The notes beneath the pieces are model-generated. The model was not told the DNA's origin and ran no database searches. It saw only the letters and a program-made list of their open reading frames with translations. The translations under genes were made by a program, and so were the position numbers. From positions 1,922,399 to 1,986,398 of the forward strand of contig CM057171.1 of assembly GCA_029962745.1 (NCBI GenBank): a stretch of DNA of 64,000 nucleotides. The letters are read 5' to 3'. Origin of the DNA: Echinometra lucunter. Taxonomy: Eukaryota; Echinodermata; Echinoidea; Camarodonta; Echinometridae. Shown one piece after another: positions 45,636 through 56,320 of the stretch (the first letter of the stretch is position 1; every line of letters begins with the position of its first letter).

Positions 45636-45720
45636 CCTGGCTAGGAGATGGTGACCTGTGAATAATGTGCCTACGGGGCCCTGTCCCTTAAATTGTAGGT
45701 GAACGGCACGCCTGGTCAGG
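45636..45720 (+). ncRNA. Candidate structured RNA core, copy 7 (divergent, detached)
   Basis: Lies 1301 bases beyond copy 6, without the usual unit around it except a downstream AGGGCTTAGCATAG. It has about eight substitutions, yet still 85 nt. Five fall in stem A, and the altered strands CCTGGCTAGG and CCTGGTCAGG pair at all ten positions (two G-U). Stems B and C are unchanged. Confidence 0.5.
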
Positions 45721-45764
45721 TGATTTTTTTTTTTAAGGGCTTAGCATAGATTTCCCTTGATGTC

Positions 45765-46230
45765 AGAACACCAGTTGCAGTTCTGTTTTCCTAGATTTAG
45801 CCCAGAATGTAAAAGTTTTGGTATCAAGGATCTCCATGTTCTTTTTTTTTTCCTAGCAATGAATTTTACGGGGAAAACTAAGCTTGTTACATAGTCATTT
45901 TTTTTTCAAAATTATGATGGAATCTTCATGAACCAAAATAGCAGGGGTTGACTTTATGATTTTTTTTTTATTTAGAGAGAGAAAACAAAGGAAAAGTGTG
46001 TATTTTTTTTGGTCCTATTCTCATCTTAATTAGATTCACCAAATCAATTTTCATCCCTATATTTCTGTCTGTGTTGAGTTCTGCACATCCACATCCGAGT
46101 CCGGTTTCTCAAAATTGTCAAAGTCCTAATTTTGTTGATATCCCATTGAAACGCGTGTTAATTCCACGACAGTGTCTCTATGGGTTGTGTAAGAACGGGT
46201 TGTGACACCTGCAATAAACGGGCTCCCAGC
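45765..46230. other. No gene seen
   Basis: T-rich sequence without supported features. Confidence 0.45.
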
Positions 46231-46231
46231 A

Positions 46232-46462
46232 TTATATTTTTGCAAAAGGAAGCAAGTGATAAAACATACATTTTCTGTAAAAGAGCAAGATATATCTGTC
46301 AGTTACACTGAAGTCAATGCAATACCATGATGTCTTGCCTAACATATATCTTAGCCAGATGAGTTCATGCATTATTTTGCCCAGAAGAAAAGCCCGCTTG
46401 GTAAAATATTACAATATTGCTAACTCCACTGGATTGATATGTCACTTGCTTCCTTTTGCCGA
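46232..46462. mobile_element. Foldback-like element with AAAAGGAAGC ends
   Basis: TTTTGCAAAAGGAAGCAAGT at the left faces the complement (CACTTGCTTCCTTTTGC) at the right, an 18-20-bp inverted pair about 230 bases apart. A related inverted motif occurs at 11553-11784. Confidence 0.45.
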
Positions 46463-46971
46463 AGTAGGGCAACATATACGTCAAGCTAAATTGTTAAAGC
46501 AGTAACGATTATCTCTCCTTTCGATTAATACATGTAAGTTTCAGAGGTTGTTTAAAAAGGTGAATTTCTGTTTAGTTCAATTGCATCAATTTATTTTTTT
46601 CTCTGTAATTCAACTCTAGATTTGCTCCATTTGAATACTGTATGTCGGATTCAACGTTGTTCCCCATTTATGTCACGAAATCTTAACATATTTACACTAG
46701 CTTCTTGGTATTTCGGATTTTCTTACTCGTTTTCATGTTTTAAGTTAAACAAAAATTGCAAAGAAACAATTTTTTTGACTGCATGCATTCTTTCTCTTCA
46801 TTTTCATATTCTATTTCTTTCTACATTAAGCTTCAGCAATTTTGAATAATTCACTGGAATATAGTACATCAGATTTGAAAAAATGAAATTTCTTCAGATC
46901 CTTGTCTTTATAATGTGCGATTTCTAGTTTGATAGCTCTGTCATTAGATGCCAAGCAGAAAATTCATTTCG

Positions 46972-47003
<32 letters not shown>

Positions 47004-47160
47004 GTTTATTTCTTCAGCTACTTGCACCATCTTTCTCTGCATTACAATGCTGATGTAATGCCTTGAGGAGTGCAAATCAAATTTTAAAGTGAAATCTTTT
47101 ACCTTTCCCTTATATGTGTTCTAATCATATTCCAGATTTCCTTCTATGAAATTCAAAGAA
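46463..47160. other. No gene seen
   Basis: CT microsatellite at about 46973-46997; otherwise AT-rich. Confidence 0.5.
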
Positions 47161-47372
47161 ATTGTAATTACTGTGTCTCGCTGGGAGAGACGTCGCGGTG
47201 ACGTCTTTGAGACCTAATGGAGACTGGAAAAAGTCTCAAAAATCAAACATGTTTGAAATTCCCTCGACTCCCAAGAGACCCGGCTAGTCTCGTGAAGACA
47301 TGGTGGGGACGTTGAGGAGACGTCTCCGCAACCAATGGAGACTAGAGTCGTTAACTAGTTTCCAGGCCGGTG
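47161..47372. repeat. GAGAC/GTCTC-rich segment
   Basis: About a dozen GAGAC or GTCTC pentamers in 210 bases, including GAGACGTC, GAGACCTAATGGAGAC and GGAGACGTCTCC. Markedly GC-richer than its flanks, probably an insertion, but no clean inverted ends were delimited. Confidence 0.4.
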
Positions 47373-47784
47373 AGATATCACTTTAACACTCTCTTTTCTT
47401 TTGTCAGATTAAGTGGGAGTGTTATTTCTTTCTCTATCTCTGCATTGCAGTTATGTAAATGACTTCCCATATTTTAGACTTTCAGCTTCTCTGTATACTG
47501 TATCAGATTAAAAGCACAATTTCCTCACTATGCTTCTGATGAACAGCTGCTTTTCTGTTCGATACTTTTAATCAGAAAAGCTTTCATTTACTCTGAAGGC
47601 TAGCTCAAAGACAAAATTATTTCAGTACTGTTAATCAGTTACAAAACAAGAATTTATTCGATTGTCTTTATTGTCAAGCTACTTTCAGTGGAGATTTTCC
47701 TAGTTCGACTGTTGTGTATCAGATTCGAAACAAATATTCCCCTCTCCCAGTTAATTCTCTTTATGCTGGCACTGTAAATGTGTT

Positions 47785-48005
47785 GTGGTCTAGGTGATAT
47801 GTCTCCTGACTGCAGATCACAGGTTACTGGGTTCAAATCCCAGTCAGACCTTAATGTCCTTAGGTATGACATTAGTCTACATTTGCCACTCTCTACCCAG
47901 GTGTAATGAGCACCTGATATGCTCGAGGGCTAATTACTCTGGTTGCTTCGTTGTGACTGGGGTAAAGGCTAAGCGCCTCTCGTCTATAGATTATTATCAT
48001 TGCAT
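47785..48005 (+). mobile_element. tRNA-derived SINE
   Basis: A-box-like TGGTCTAGGTGATATG and B-box GGTTCAAATCCC, then a body with ctacatttgccactctc shared with the SINE at 38258. It ends near GCGCCTCTCGTCTATAGATT. Confidence 0.7.
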
Positions 48006-48482
48006 GTATCATTTCTATAATTTGCCTGTGTATATGGCTTGAAGAAAATAGATACAGCAAAGATTAGTATACCATTATGTTTGTTTGAATGTGAGATTCA
48101 GAACAAAACTTTGTTTCCTTTAATTACTCATCGACTTTCAATTTCCTTGGGTGATTTTGTGGATCATTACAATTTTCCTTTTTATTCAGCTTTTTTGTTC
48201 TAAATATAGAATTTTGAGCAAGGATGACCGATTTTACCCCTTCCTACGATAATCTTTATTCTGTCAAAGTTGAGGCAGGAATAATTCCCCCTCTTTTCTT
48301 ATGATTACCATTAAGTATTTTGCAGCACCTACCTTTTGGAGGGGGAAGTGAACTTATGCATTGTGACCCTCGGGTCTCTCCCCCCGATATAACTGATTGG
48401 GATGTGCAGGTGTACCACTACACTGTCTCCACCTCCCCCTCCTTTTCGACTAGTGCAGTGCGTTTTTAACACGCAAAGGTGA

Positions 48483-48982
48483 NNNNNNNNNNNNNNNNNN
48501 NNNNNNNNNNNNNNNNNNNNNNNNNNNNNNNNNNNNNNNNNNNNNNNNNNNNNNNNNNNNNNNNNNNNNNNNNNNNNNNNNNNNNNNNNNNNNNNNNNNN
48601 NNNNNNNNNNNNNNNNNNNNNNNNNNNNNNNNNNNNNNNNNNNNNNNNNNNNNNNNNNNNNNNNNNNNNNNNNNNNNNNNNNNNNNNNNNNNNNNNNNNN
48701 NNNNNNNNNNNNNNNNNNNNNNNNNNNNNNNNNNNNNNNNNNNNNNNNNNNNNNNNNNNNNNNNNNNNNNNNNNNNNNNNNNNNNNNNNNNNNNNNNNNN
48801 NNNNNNNNNNNNNNNNNNNNNNNNNNNNNNNNNNNNNNNNNNNNNNNNNNNNNNNNNNNNNNNNNNNNNNNNNNNNNNNNNNNNNNNNNNNNNNNNNNNN
48901 NNNNNNNNNNNNNNNNNNNNNNNNNNNNNNNNNNNNNNNNNNNNNNNNNNNNNNNNNNNNNNNNNNNNNNNNNNNNNNNNNN
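48483..48982. other. Assembly gap (500 N)
   Basis: Exactly 500 N. Frames running through it are meaningless. Confidence 0.99.
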
Positions 48983-49273
48983 GGAACTACGGCAAGAGGA
49001 ACGGCTGCAAAAATCAAGCAAGTCATATTGAACAGTCAGAGAAATTAACACTTCAGCATCAACTGCGATCTGACGAAAAACGGGCTTAGCATTAAGATTC
49101 CATACAAATTTTTGCTTTAGGCGGATCTCAAGTAAAAGTTGTAGTTAACGTACAATCGTGAACAAAGTTAGCATAGTTAAAGCAAGGCATGGATGGGATC
49201 CTGAACTCTGGACTCAAATAAAAACAAAATAAAAAGGAGATAAATTAAATATTGTTGATAATATGCCTTGATT

Positions 49274-49494
49274 TTGTCTAAAGCATGGCCGTACGTAGCG
49301 GGGGGGGGGGGAAGTTCCCCCCTTCCGAAGTTTTCAAGATTTACAACAAATGCAAAGCGCCCTGGTGACCAGTTCGGTCGCTTCGCGCTCTCGCTTACGT
49401 GTTTCTTTTAATATTTCACGTATTCTTGCCCCCCCCCCCCCCCCCCGCCGTGGGGAAAAAAAAAACTTCTGGGTAGGCCCTGGCCTAAAGTAAA
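49274..49494. mobile_element. Palindromic element with internal poly-G/poly-C
   Basis: TAAAGCATGGCCGTACGTAG plus a G-run at the left faces a C-run plus GGGTAGGCCCTGGCCTAAAG at the right. The two homopolymer runs are inverted relative to each other, so some poly-G tracts in this genome are part of dispersed elements. Confidence 0.5.
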
Positions 49495-50995
49495 TCTATA
49501 CATAAAGCATGGTAAAAGCTATTATTGTGAAAATGTACTGTACGTACATCTTCTAAACGATAGAAATGACTAAGTTTTTTTATATTACTCCAAATTGCGT
49601 AATTTGAACAATGAAAAAACTATCGTAAGCAAAGGAAAATATAGGGAGAATGATATCCAAAAAGATATCGAATTTCAGAAACGTATACGTATATATCAGA
49701 AACAAATACTTACCTTGTACGTATATTTACTATTTGCGGGCAAAAATAGTGACGCATGAAACATGGTACAGAATTAAGAAACCTACAAAGAATGATACTT
49801 GTACTCGTCGGTGTAATTTTATAGTTAACATGCTTGATGTCTCAATTAAATGTAGATATGATAACGTACATGTTCTCTTTTCCCTACATGTACAATGCTG
49901 TAAAATAATACATATCCCAGTCGATGAAAATCGGTGTAAATAGTATTCATATACAGCAAGTACAAACAGATGATAAATGAACATTCATAGACGAGGCAGT
50001 ACATTAACAAGCAACAACAACCAGAATGTTTTTCCCTCATGTCACCTGGCGGGCTCCGTACTAAAACAATAGTTAAAGATAAGAAAAACAAAATAAAGGA
50101 ACATCAGGTTAGCAGTGATCAGGCCCAATTGAGATCACCTGTAAATTCCCAATGAATCTCGGTTCATGTATATCACTGTATATATCATGAATAAGTAATA
50201 TCATGTTTTTTTTTTATACTTATTATGTTTTATGCGAATGTAATTTGAATGTTGTTGACTATAGATACACACTGGACTTCTGGAAAGAAGAAAAAAACTA
50301 AAGTGGGTACCCTGTTACAAAATCAAATAAAACCAAAACAAAACAAAAGCGAGAACAGCAGGGCTACAACATTTTGTCTCTCTGATGTATGGGATACATA
50401 CAATTTTGTTACTGGAGTAAAATGTTGATAATGATGTAGAATTTCGTATTCAGTTTTCGAGTTTAAACACATTTATTTCCAATTAATGTGCACAGAGTGA
50501 AACCAATTTAATATTGGCCTTTCGTTTCTTGAATTTTCCGCATTGGAATTCTTTTTTAATATACATGTTGTCTGCTCTTTTGCAAATACGATGGATAACT
50601 TCCATGCTCCAGGTATTAATTTGAGATCACATTTTCTTGAAATCTTAATCAGGTGGATTATTGCCAGTGTTAACTGAATATTGAGGTGTTAAGTATTGAA
50701 TATTTCAATATGAATATGATCGTGTACAGTGTAAATACTTTAATGAAGATTTCTTTTTAACTTGAATCATCTTTTTTTTTACATGCACTAGTACATGGCA
50801 AATCATACGAACCCTGCTTCTGACATTCTTAAAGTTAGTGATGGCTATTTTACTGTTATCTAATTGTATGTGCTAAAGTGCTAAGGGATGCTAGAGACAT
50901 GATATCACTTTACTCACTGCTCTTGAAGAATTGGTATATTTTGTAAGTATTTGTATGTTTGAATACACATGTATATGGAGTTGATTTTCATACTG
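49495..50995. other. No gene seen
   Basis: AT-rich sequence; overlapping frames of 80-97 codons lack domain features. Confidence 0.5.
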
Positions 50996-50996
50996 T

Positions 50997-51068
50997 ACAT
51001 GAAATATCTACACATATGTACATGAAATATCTACACATGTGTACATGAAATATCTACACATATGTACA
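50997..51068 (+). repeat. 23-bp tandem repeat, three copies
   Basis: ATGAAATATCTACACATATG joined by a TAC spacer, repeated three times with one base change. Confidence 0.85.
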
Positions 51069-51635
51069 TTTAACACTATTTACACAGCAAAGATACACTT
51101 CCATTCTCAAGGTACATTACGTTGAAAGTATTTTCTTTTTAGGTGAGGATATCATACTCAAATATTGACCATGCAAAATGTAAATCTTCTTAAAGTTTTA
51201 TGTACTAGAGTATTATCGTCTAATACATGCATTAGTTTATGTATGGAATCATTAACTTACACATTTCGATTTTTCTGTTTCTTTTATATTTGTCTTGAGT
51301 ATCCGTTGTGGTTTATACTGTTATTCTTAGAAGATATTACACTTTTGTATATTCATTTTTTACTTCAGTGAAATTTTACGACTGAGAATTTACTGTGTGA
51401 ATCTGATGTACGTAATTTGATTGATGGAAATATACAGTATGTAATTACTTGGTTTCCATTAAAGCTTTATAAGTGTTTTTAATAAAATGAAGTCAAATAC
51501 CTTAATATCCAACTGGATTTTTAGGGTAATATTTTCTAGATTCACACATAGAACATTCTGAAAAGTTCATGATGTGTAAAACATGATCAGAGCTTTAGAA
51601 GCACAGTTTGTTCATGTTTGTCACATGTCCCTGAC

Positions 51636-51935
51636 TCATCAACACTTCCCATCTTCAAAAACAGACTAAAAACCTATCTTTTCACCCTGTAATTCTTGAT
51701 TTTTGTTAATAAGTATATTGTAGGTTGTAGTGTTTTCCCCCTCCCCAGTAGTCAATTTTATTATATCATAACTTTATACTTATATTGTATTTCAATCTTT
51801 GTTTTTTGTTTGTTTGTGTTTTTTTTTTTGGGGGGGTCATGTTTGTGTTAATTTGATTGTTATATTAGCGCTTAGAAACAATATTTATTAAGTGCTATAT
51901 AAATGTTATCTATTATTATTATTATTATTTTGATA
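51636..51935 (+). mobile_element. 3' end of a CR1/L2-like LINE
   Basis: The frame 51636-51692 reads SSTLPIFKNRLKTYLFTL and stops, matching the C-terminal end typical of LINE reverse transcriptase proteins (LPxFKxxLKTxLF). It is followed by a 3' UTR with AGCGCTTAGAAACAATATTT, GTGCTATATAAATG and an ATT-repeat tail. The rest of the element is missing (5' truncation). Confidence 0.65.
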
Positions 51936-54900
51936 CATGCCTATTCTCTTGGTGAATTTTTCTATATTAATGCATGGAACACGTTAGAAATGCACAGTGA
52001 ATAATGCATCAAAAGATAAGTCTTTAAGGTAATGAGAATATTACGTGACATGTATTATGTCAAGTTGTATATGTATTGTTGAGGCAATACTCATCAGATA
52101 TGTATTTGTACAGACCACGACAAAGGTTTATGTAATGTATTGAATGTAGAAAAATGTATACATAAATCAAACCGAATGGAAGTTGTTAAAAATACAACGT
52201 GCTATCACATTCAAACACAGTGGAGATCAAAAAAGTTGACATTAAGAGTATCAAGTTAAATCTGAAAACAGCCCTTTATTACTTACCTTGCATATTTGTA
52301 TGATATTTATCTAGTCCGTACTTGTATGAGACGTGCTGGAGGCATTTATGTGTCAGTAGGTGTTGTACGTAGACTTCATTTTTTTTTTTTAATTAGATGA
52401 TTCATCATAATGACTATACTTAATATTTACGTCCCATTGCACACTTTATAAGATCCAGTACAGCTTGCTAAAACAATAGATGGATTGGGTTTCCTTTTTT
52501 CTTTATCGTCGGTACAATTTAACTTGCTTTTTGTAGTTACTGCAGGTATGAAGATAGAATTGATAAGCTGAGCTTGAATTGAATCTAAATAAATAAGTTC
52601 TAACTTCATTGAAATTGAAATGATATCGAATTGTTGCTCCTTCTGCTTTGATTTTCAATATTGATATCTTAGCGATTTATTCAAATATAGGCCAACATGT
52701 GTGAGAGAAGTGCCCATTTTTTGATGGACATATACAGTGATGAATATCAAATCCGCAGTCATTTCACCAATCTCTAACACCGGATGAAACAGTGCCCTCT
52801 ATATTATTGCAGCAAACTCGAAGATGTTTTTCATCAAGCGGTGTTTTATGCTGGCACGAACATCAGCACGAACTTGTGCTGTAGATCATATCCATCAATT
52901 TCAAATAAGTCCGTTTACCAATAAAAGTCGAGCAGACTCGAAAGATATTTTGCAGTCTTTTCCAACAATACATATTATTTTTTGTGATGAATCCCAGGCA
53001 GGTAATGACATAAAAAAAGCTTTACAGACATGCAAGTCTCACCCTTTACCAAACACGGAAAACTGGTTCTCTGACCCATAAAGGATGATAATCTAGTCAA
53101 TCCTGCAATTCTCCAAACAAAAGTGGATGAAACAGTGCCCTCTATTGCTGAGACGTGCTCACAAGAAATGAGTACGTTTTCACTCAAACTTTTTTTCATT
53201 CCTGTTTGGAGTCATGCTATTCTCTACTGAGAATTATTAACAGTAATTGATTACATAAACAATACCTAAAAGGAATTCAGACATATTCTCACGGTGGGTT
53301 CAGTCGGAGAAATTGAATCTACAGTGCATCTAAATCTTTGTTAGCGAGAAGGGGGAGGGGTGATGTCAAAGCTCTTGGCAATTCATGCATTTTAGCATCG
53401 AGGCTAGTCGCCATTCCAGCTTTCAACTTTTGTAGGGGAAGAAGATTTCCGAGGACGATTCCTTACTGCACTTCTTGTTCTGTGACAAAAATCTAAATTT
53501 ATTGCCAGAGGTATAACGATAATAACTTGTATCGTATTGCTCGGCTATAATCATGATAACAGATAAAATTAGTGGAACGTCGAAATTCCCAAAGATGCAA
53601 GAACGAGGGGGGGGGGGGGGGGGAGAGAGAAGAGATGGTTGCAATCCCCGCGCACCTACCCATCCTTCATCGTCTAATGTTTCCTCCCGTTGAATACTGG
53701 ATTCTCTAATCCTGATAGGCTTAAGTAGGCAACGGATTGAAAAAAAAAATCGCTGACCAGGGAATGAAAAGAGGATATCTTCTTTCCAGCAATGTAGGAA
53801 CAAATGTTTTCTCCTTCAGTCATTAGATCACGGTTCTTACCTTCAGAATACAATCCATTTTAAAGGTCAAACATAAACCAGGAATCAAGGGTCTACTCTA
53901 TAAATCCTACTGCGTCGCCATCTGAGATTTAGCTGTAGAACATCTTAAACACGACTAGGCCTCCTTATTTTAGAAGGGATAAGAAAGACGAAGGCTAAGT
54001 ACTACAAACAATTCGGGAAATCCCTTTTGTAGACGTAACGGTTTAAAAAGAATCATACATCATTGTTTATAAGAATGATGTATGATTTATACTGCGAAAC
54101 ATATCTAGCAAAGGCTGCTCAAGGCGCTTACATTGCAATGAATTATCATAAACATTATTATTACTTCAGCAGTGCCAGGTACCATTTATACACCTGGGTA
54201 GAGAGAAGCAAAGATGATATAAATGTCTTGTTAAAAGACATAATGAACCAAGCATTGGTAGGAACAGAACTGACGACCCTCTTTCCAACTCTGTATGTTA
54301 AGTCATGGCAAGAACCTTTCACATGATCAGATGATTGGCGCAGATTGAGTTAATCATCAAAAACTTGTGTTAGAAATCGTGTTCAGCTATTCAAAACAAT
54401 TTGGTTATAAACCAAAAATAGACATGACAGACGAGCATGTTAAAAAGAAAATGAAAGAGGGGAACAAAAATGATCTATGCCTGGTTTCATAAAAGAATGG
54501 GGCGAAACGAAACTTGTATGTAGGTATGAACCAGGAATGTGGGACTGACTTTGCAAATTTTATTGTGGTGATGAATACAAAGAGCGTATAGACTTCACGG
54601 TGGGGGGGGGGGGGGGGGAACAGCTCCTATTCCAATACTTATTTTTGGAAGTGATATAATTATCGTCAATACTATGATGAAGGGAAATCATAGATGAATC
54701 TACTACGAGACGAAAAGGGAGGTTTCTAAGCAGATTCATGTCAATAATGATTCATTGCAGCAGTGTAATGTCTATTGCGAGTTCGTGCTTGAGATCATAA
54801 TTATCCAACCATTCTATACAGTCTTTTAACCAACGATAGTCCAGCTGCACTTGAAAGACATTTTTAAATCTGTTCAAATCATGTTCATATATTCTTTCGC

Positions 54901-54970
54901 AGTGATTCAGAGGTAATGTTTACCGACGCTCACGTCTTTTGAATGGGGATTAATCAGGAAAAAGTTTTGG
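51936..54970. other. No gene seen
   Basis: The phrase GGATGAAACAGTGCCCTCTA occurs at about 52781 and 53127, in direct orientation, perhaps the ends of a small duplicated element. A G-run lies at about 53607-53622 and another at about 54601-54618. The 87-codon frame at 54063-54326 and the 85-codon frame at 52824-53081 have no recognisable domain. Confidence 0.45.
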
Positions 54971-55037
54971 ATGTGTGTGTGTGTGTGGGTGGGCGTATGT
55001 GCGCGGGCATGGGTGTCGATCCGGGGGGGGGGGGGAT
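54971..55037. repeat. (TG)n microsatellite and G-run
   Basis: GTGTGTGTGTGTG degenerating to GGGTGGGCG, then a G-run at 55023-55035. Confidence 0.85.
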
Positions 55038-55649
55038 ATATTCCCCAATATTTTGGTCGGGGGGATGGCCTTTACAATCATCCCTCCCCCATAATTCACT
55101 GTGAAAACATGAAAAATTTCATAGCCTCCTCAAAAAAAAAAAATCAAAGGCAGAGACAAAGATAATAAAGATCAAAGAAGCATTTTTTTAAAGGAAAGGA
55201 AAAGGAACAGGCTTTCAGCGCTCTCTCGCATTTTAAGTATTTCAACCAGTGAGGTTGTAATACTATCTTTATGAATACAAATCGGTTTGCATTATTGTCT
55301 TTCTATCAAATAGTATGCTATTGTTCTACTCGCATTTGATATCGTTTGTTATCTTAACTAAATCCAGTAAATATTTCCATCAGGGTTTATTATGAAATGA
55401 AACTGATTTGCATCTTGTCTTTCTATCCATTGTTATACATTTAATGTTGAAATATAACTGCAAGGAGTCGAACGGGAAGAAGACCCATAAGAGAAGAATT
55501 TCATGGAATAAAAGCCTGTGACCGGTAGCCTATTCCCGTCTAACCTAATATGAGAAAGGATCGGATGCTAATAAAAATTTAATGTACGTTATTAAAATCA
55601 TAGAATTGGAGTAACAATACACTAGAATCTAGCTGTCCTAAGTATTATA

Positions 55650-56320
55650 GAACAGCCCTTTCTTGCTCTCTCGCTCTGCTCGCTCATAGAAACAAAATCA
55701 GGAGGCAAGCACTCTTATTCCCTCAGCAACATGTCCGAATATTGTCATATGTTTACAGCAAGATGTAAAGCTTTTCTCAAATATAGGTAAATGTTGCATC
55801 ATAAATTTCATCATAATTTATTCTTGTGGAGATTCTACGTTTTACTATAAAAAAAGAAAAAAAAAAGAAGGAGTATTTGTCGGTAGCTCGCTTCGCTCTC
55901 TCATAGAAACGAAATAGTTTTAGATGGCAAGGGAGGCACCAAAAAGCATCATATTTGGTAATTAGGTGATCAAAATTATTACATGTACCTTCTAGACTAT
56001 CAAATAATGTTATTTCTTTTTCCTCGCTCGCTGCGCTCACTCGAATATGTAATGTAGATATTTTATAGACCTATAGTGGATTTTTTATAACAAAATAACA
56101 CTTCATCACAAAAAAATACCTGTTTTCTCCCTATCTCGCCTCCCTCGCTTATAATATTTGAAATAAGGTGGTTTAGGAAAGTAACAATTGGATCAGCGAG
56201 GTGTTGAATTAGTCAAAGTTTTTTTATAATGCTTGAGTGTACTTTGAGGACAACATTTCTTTAATAGCTAGAAAGTGAAATTTTCGGCTCGCACGCTTCG
56301 CTCGCTCAAAAAGTGAAAAT
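55650..56320 (+). repeat. Dispersed CGCTCGCT motif cluster
   Basis: Variants of CGCTCGCTTCGCTCGCTCA appear near 55671, 55890, 56026, 56140 and 56289, each followed by atagaaac or AT-rich sequence. Single copies also lie near 49368 and 56556. Looks like a decayed family with units of roughly 110-220 bases. Confidence 0.5.

Noticed and set aside
48329..49051. Open frames through the second gap
   Set aside because: Composed almost entirely of unknown bases.
54063..54326. 87-codon plus-strand frame
   Set aside because: Looks moderately protein-like but has no recognisable motif, splice sites or supporting neighbours.
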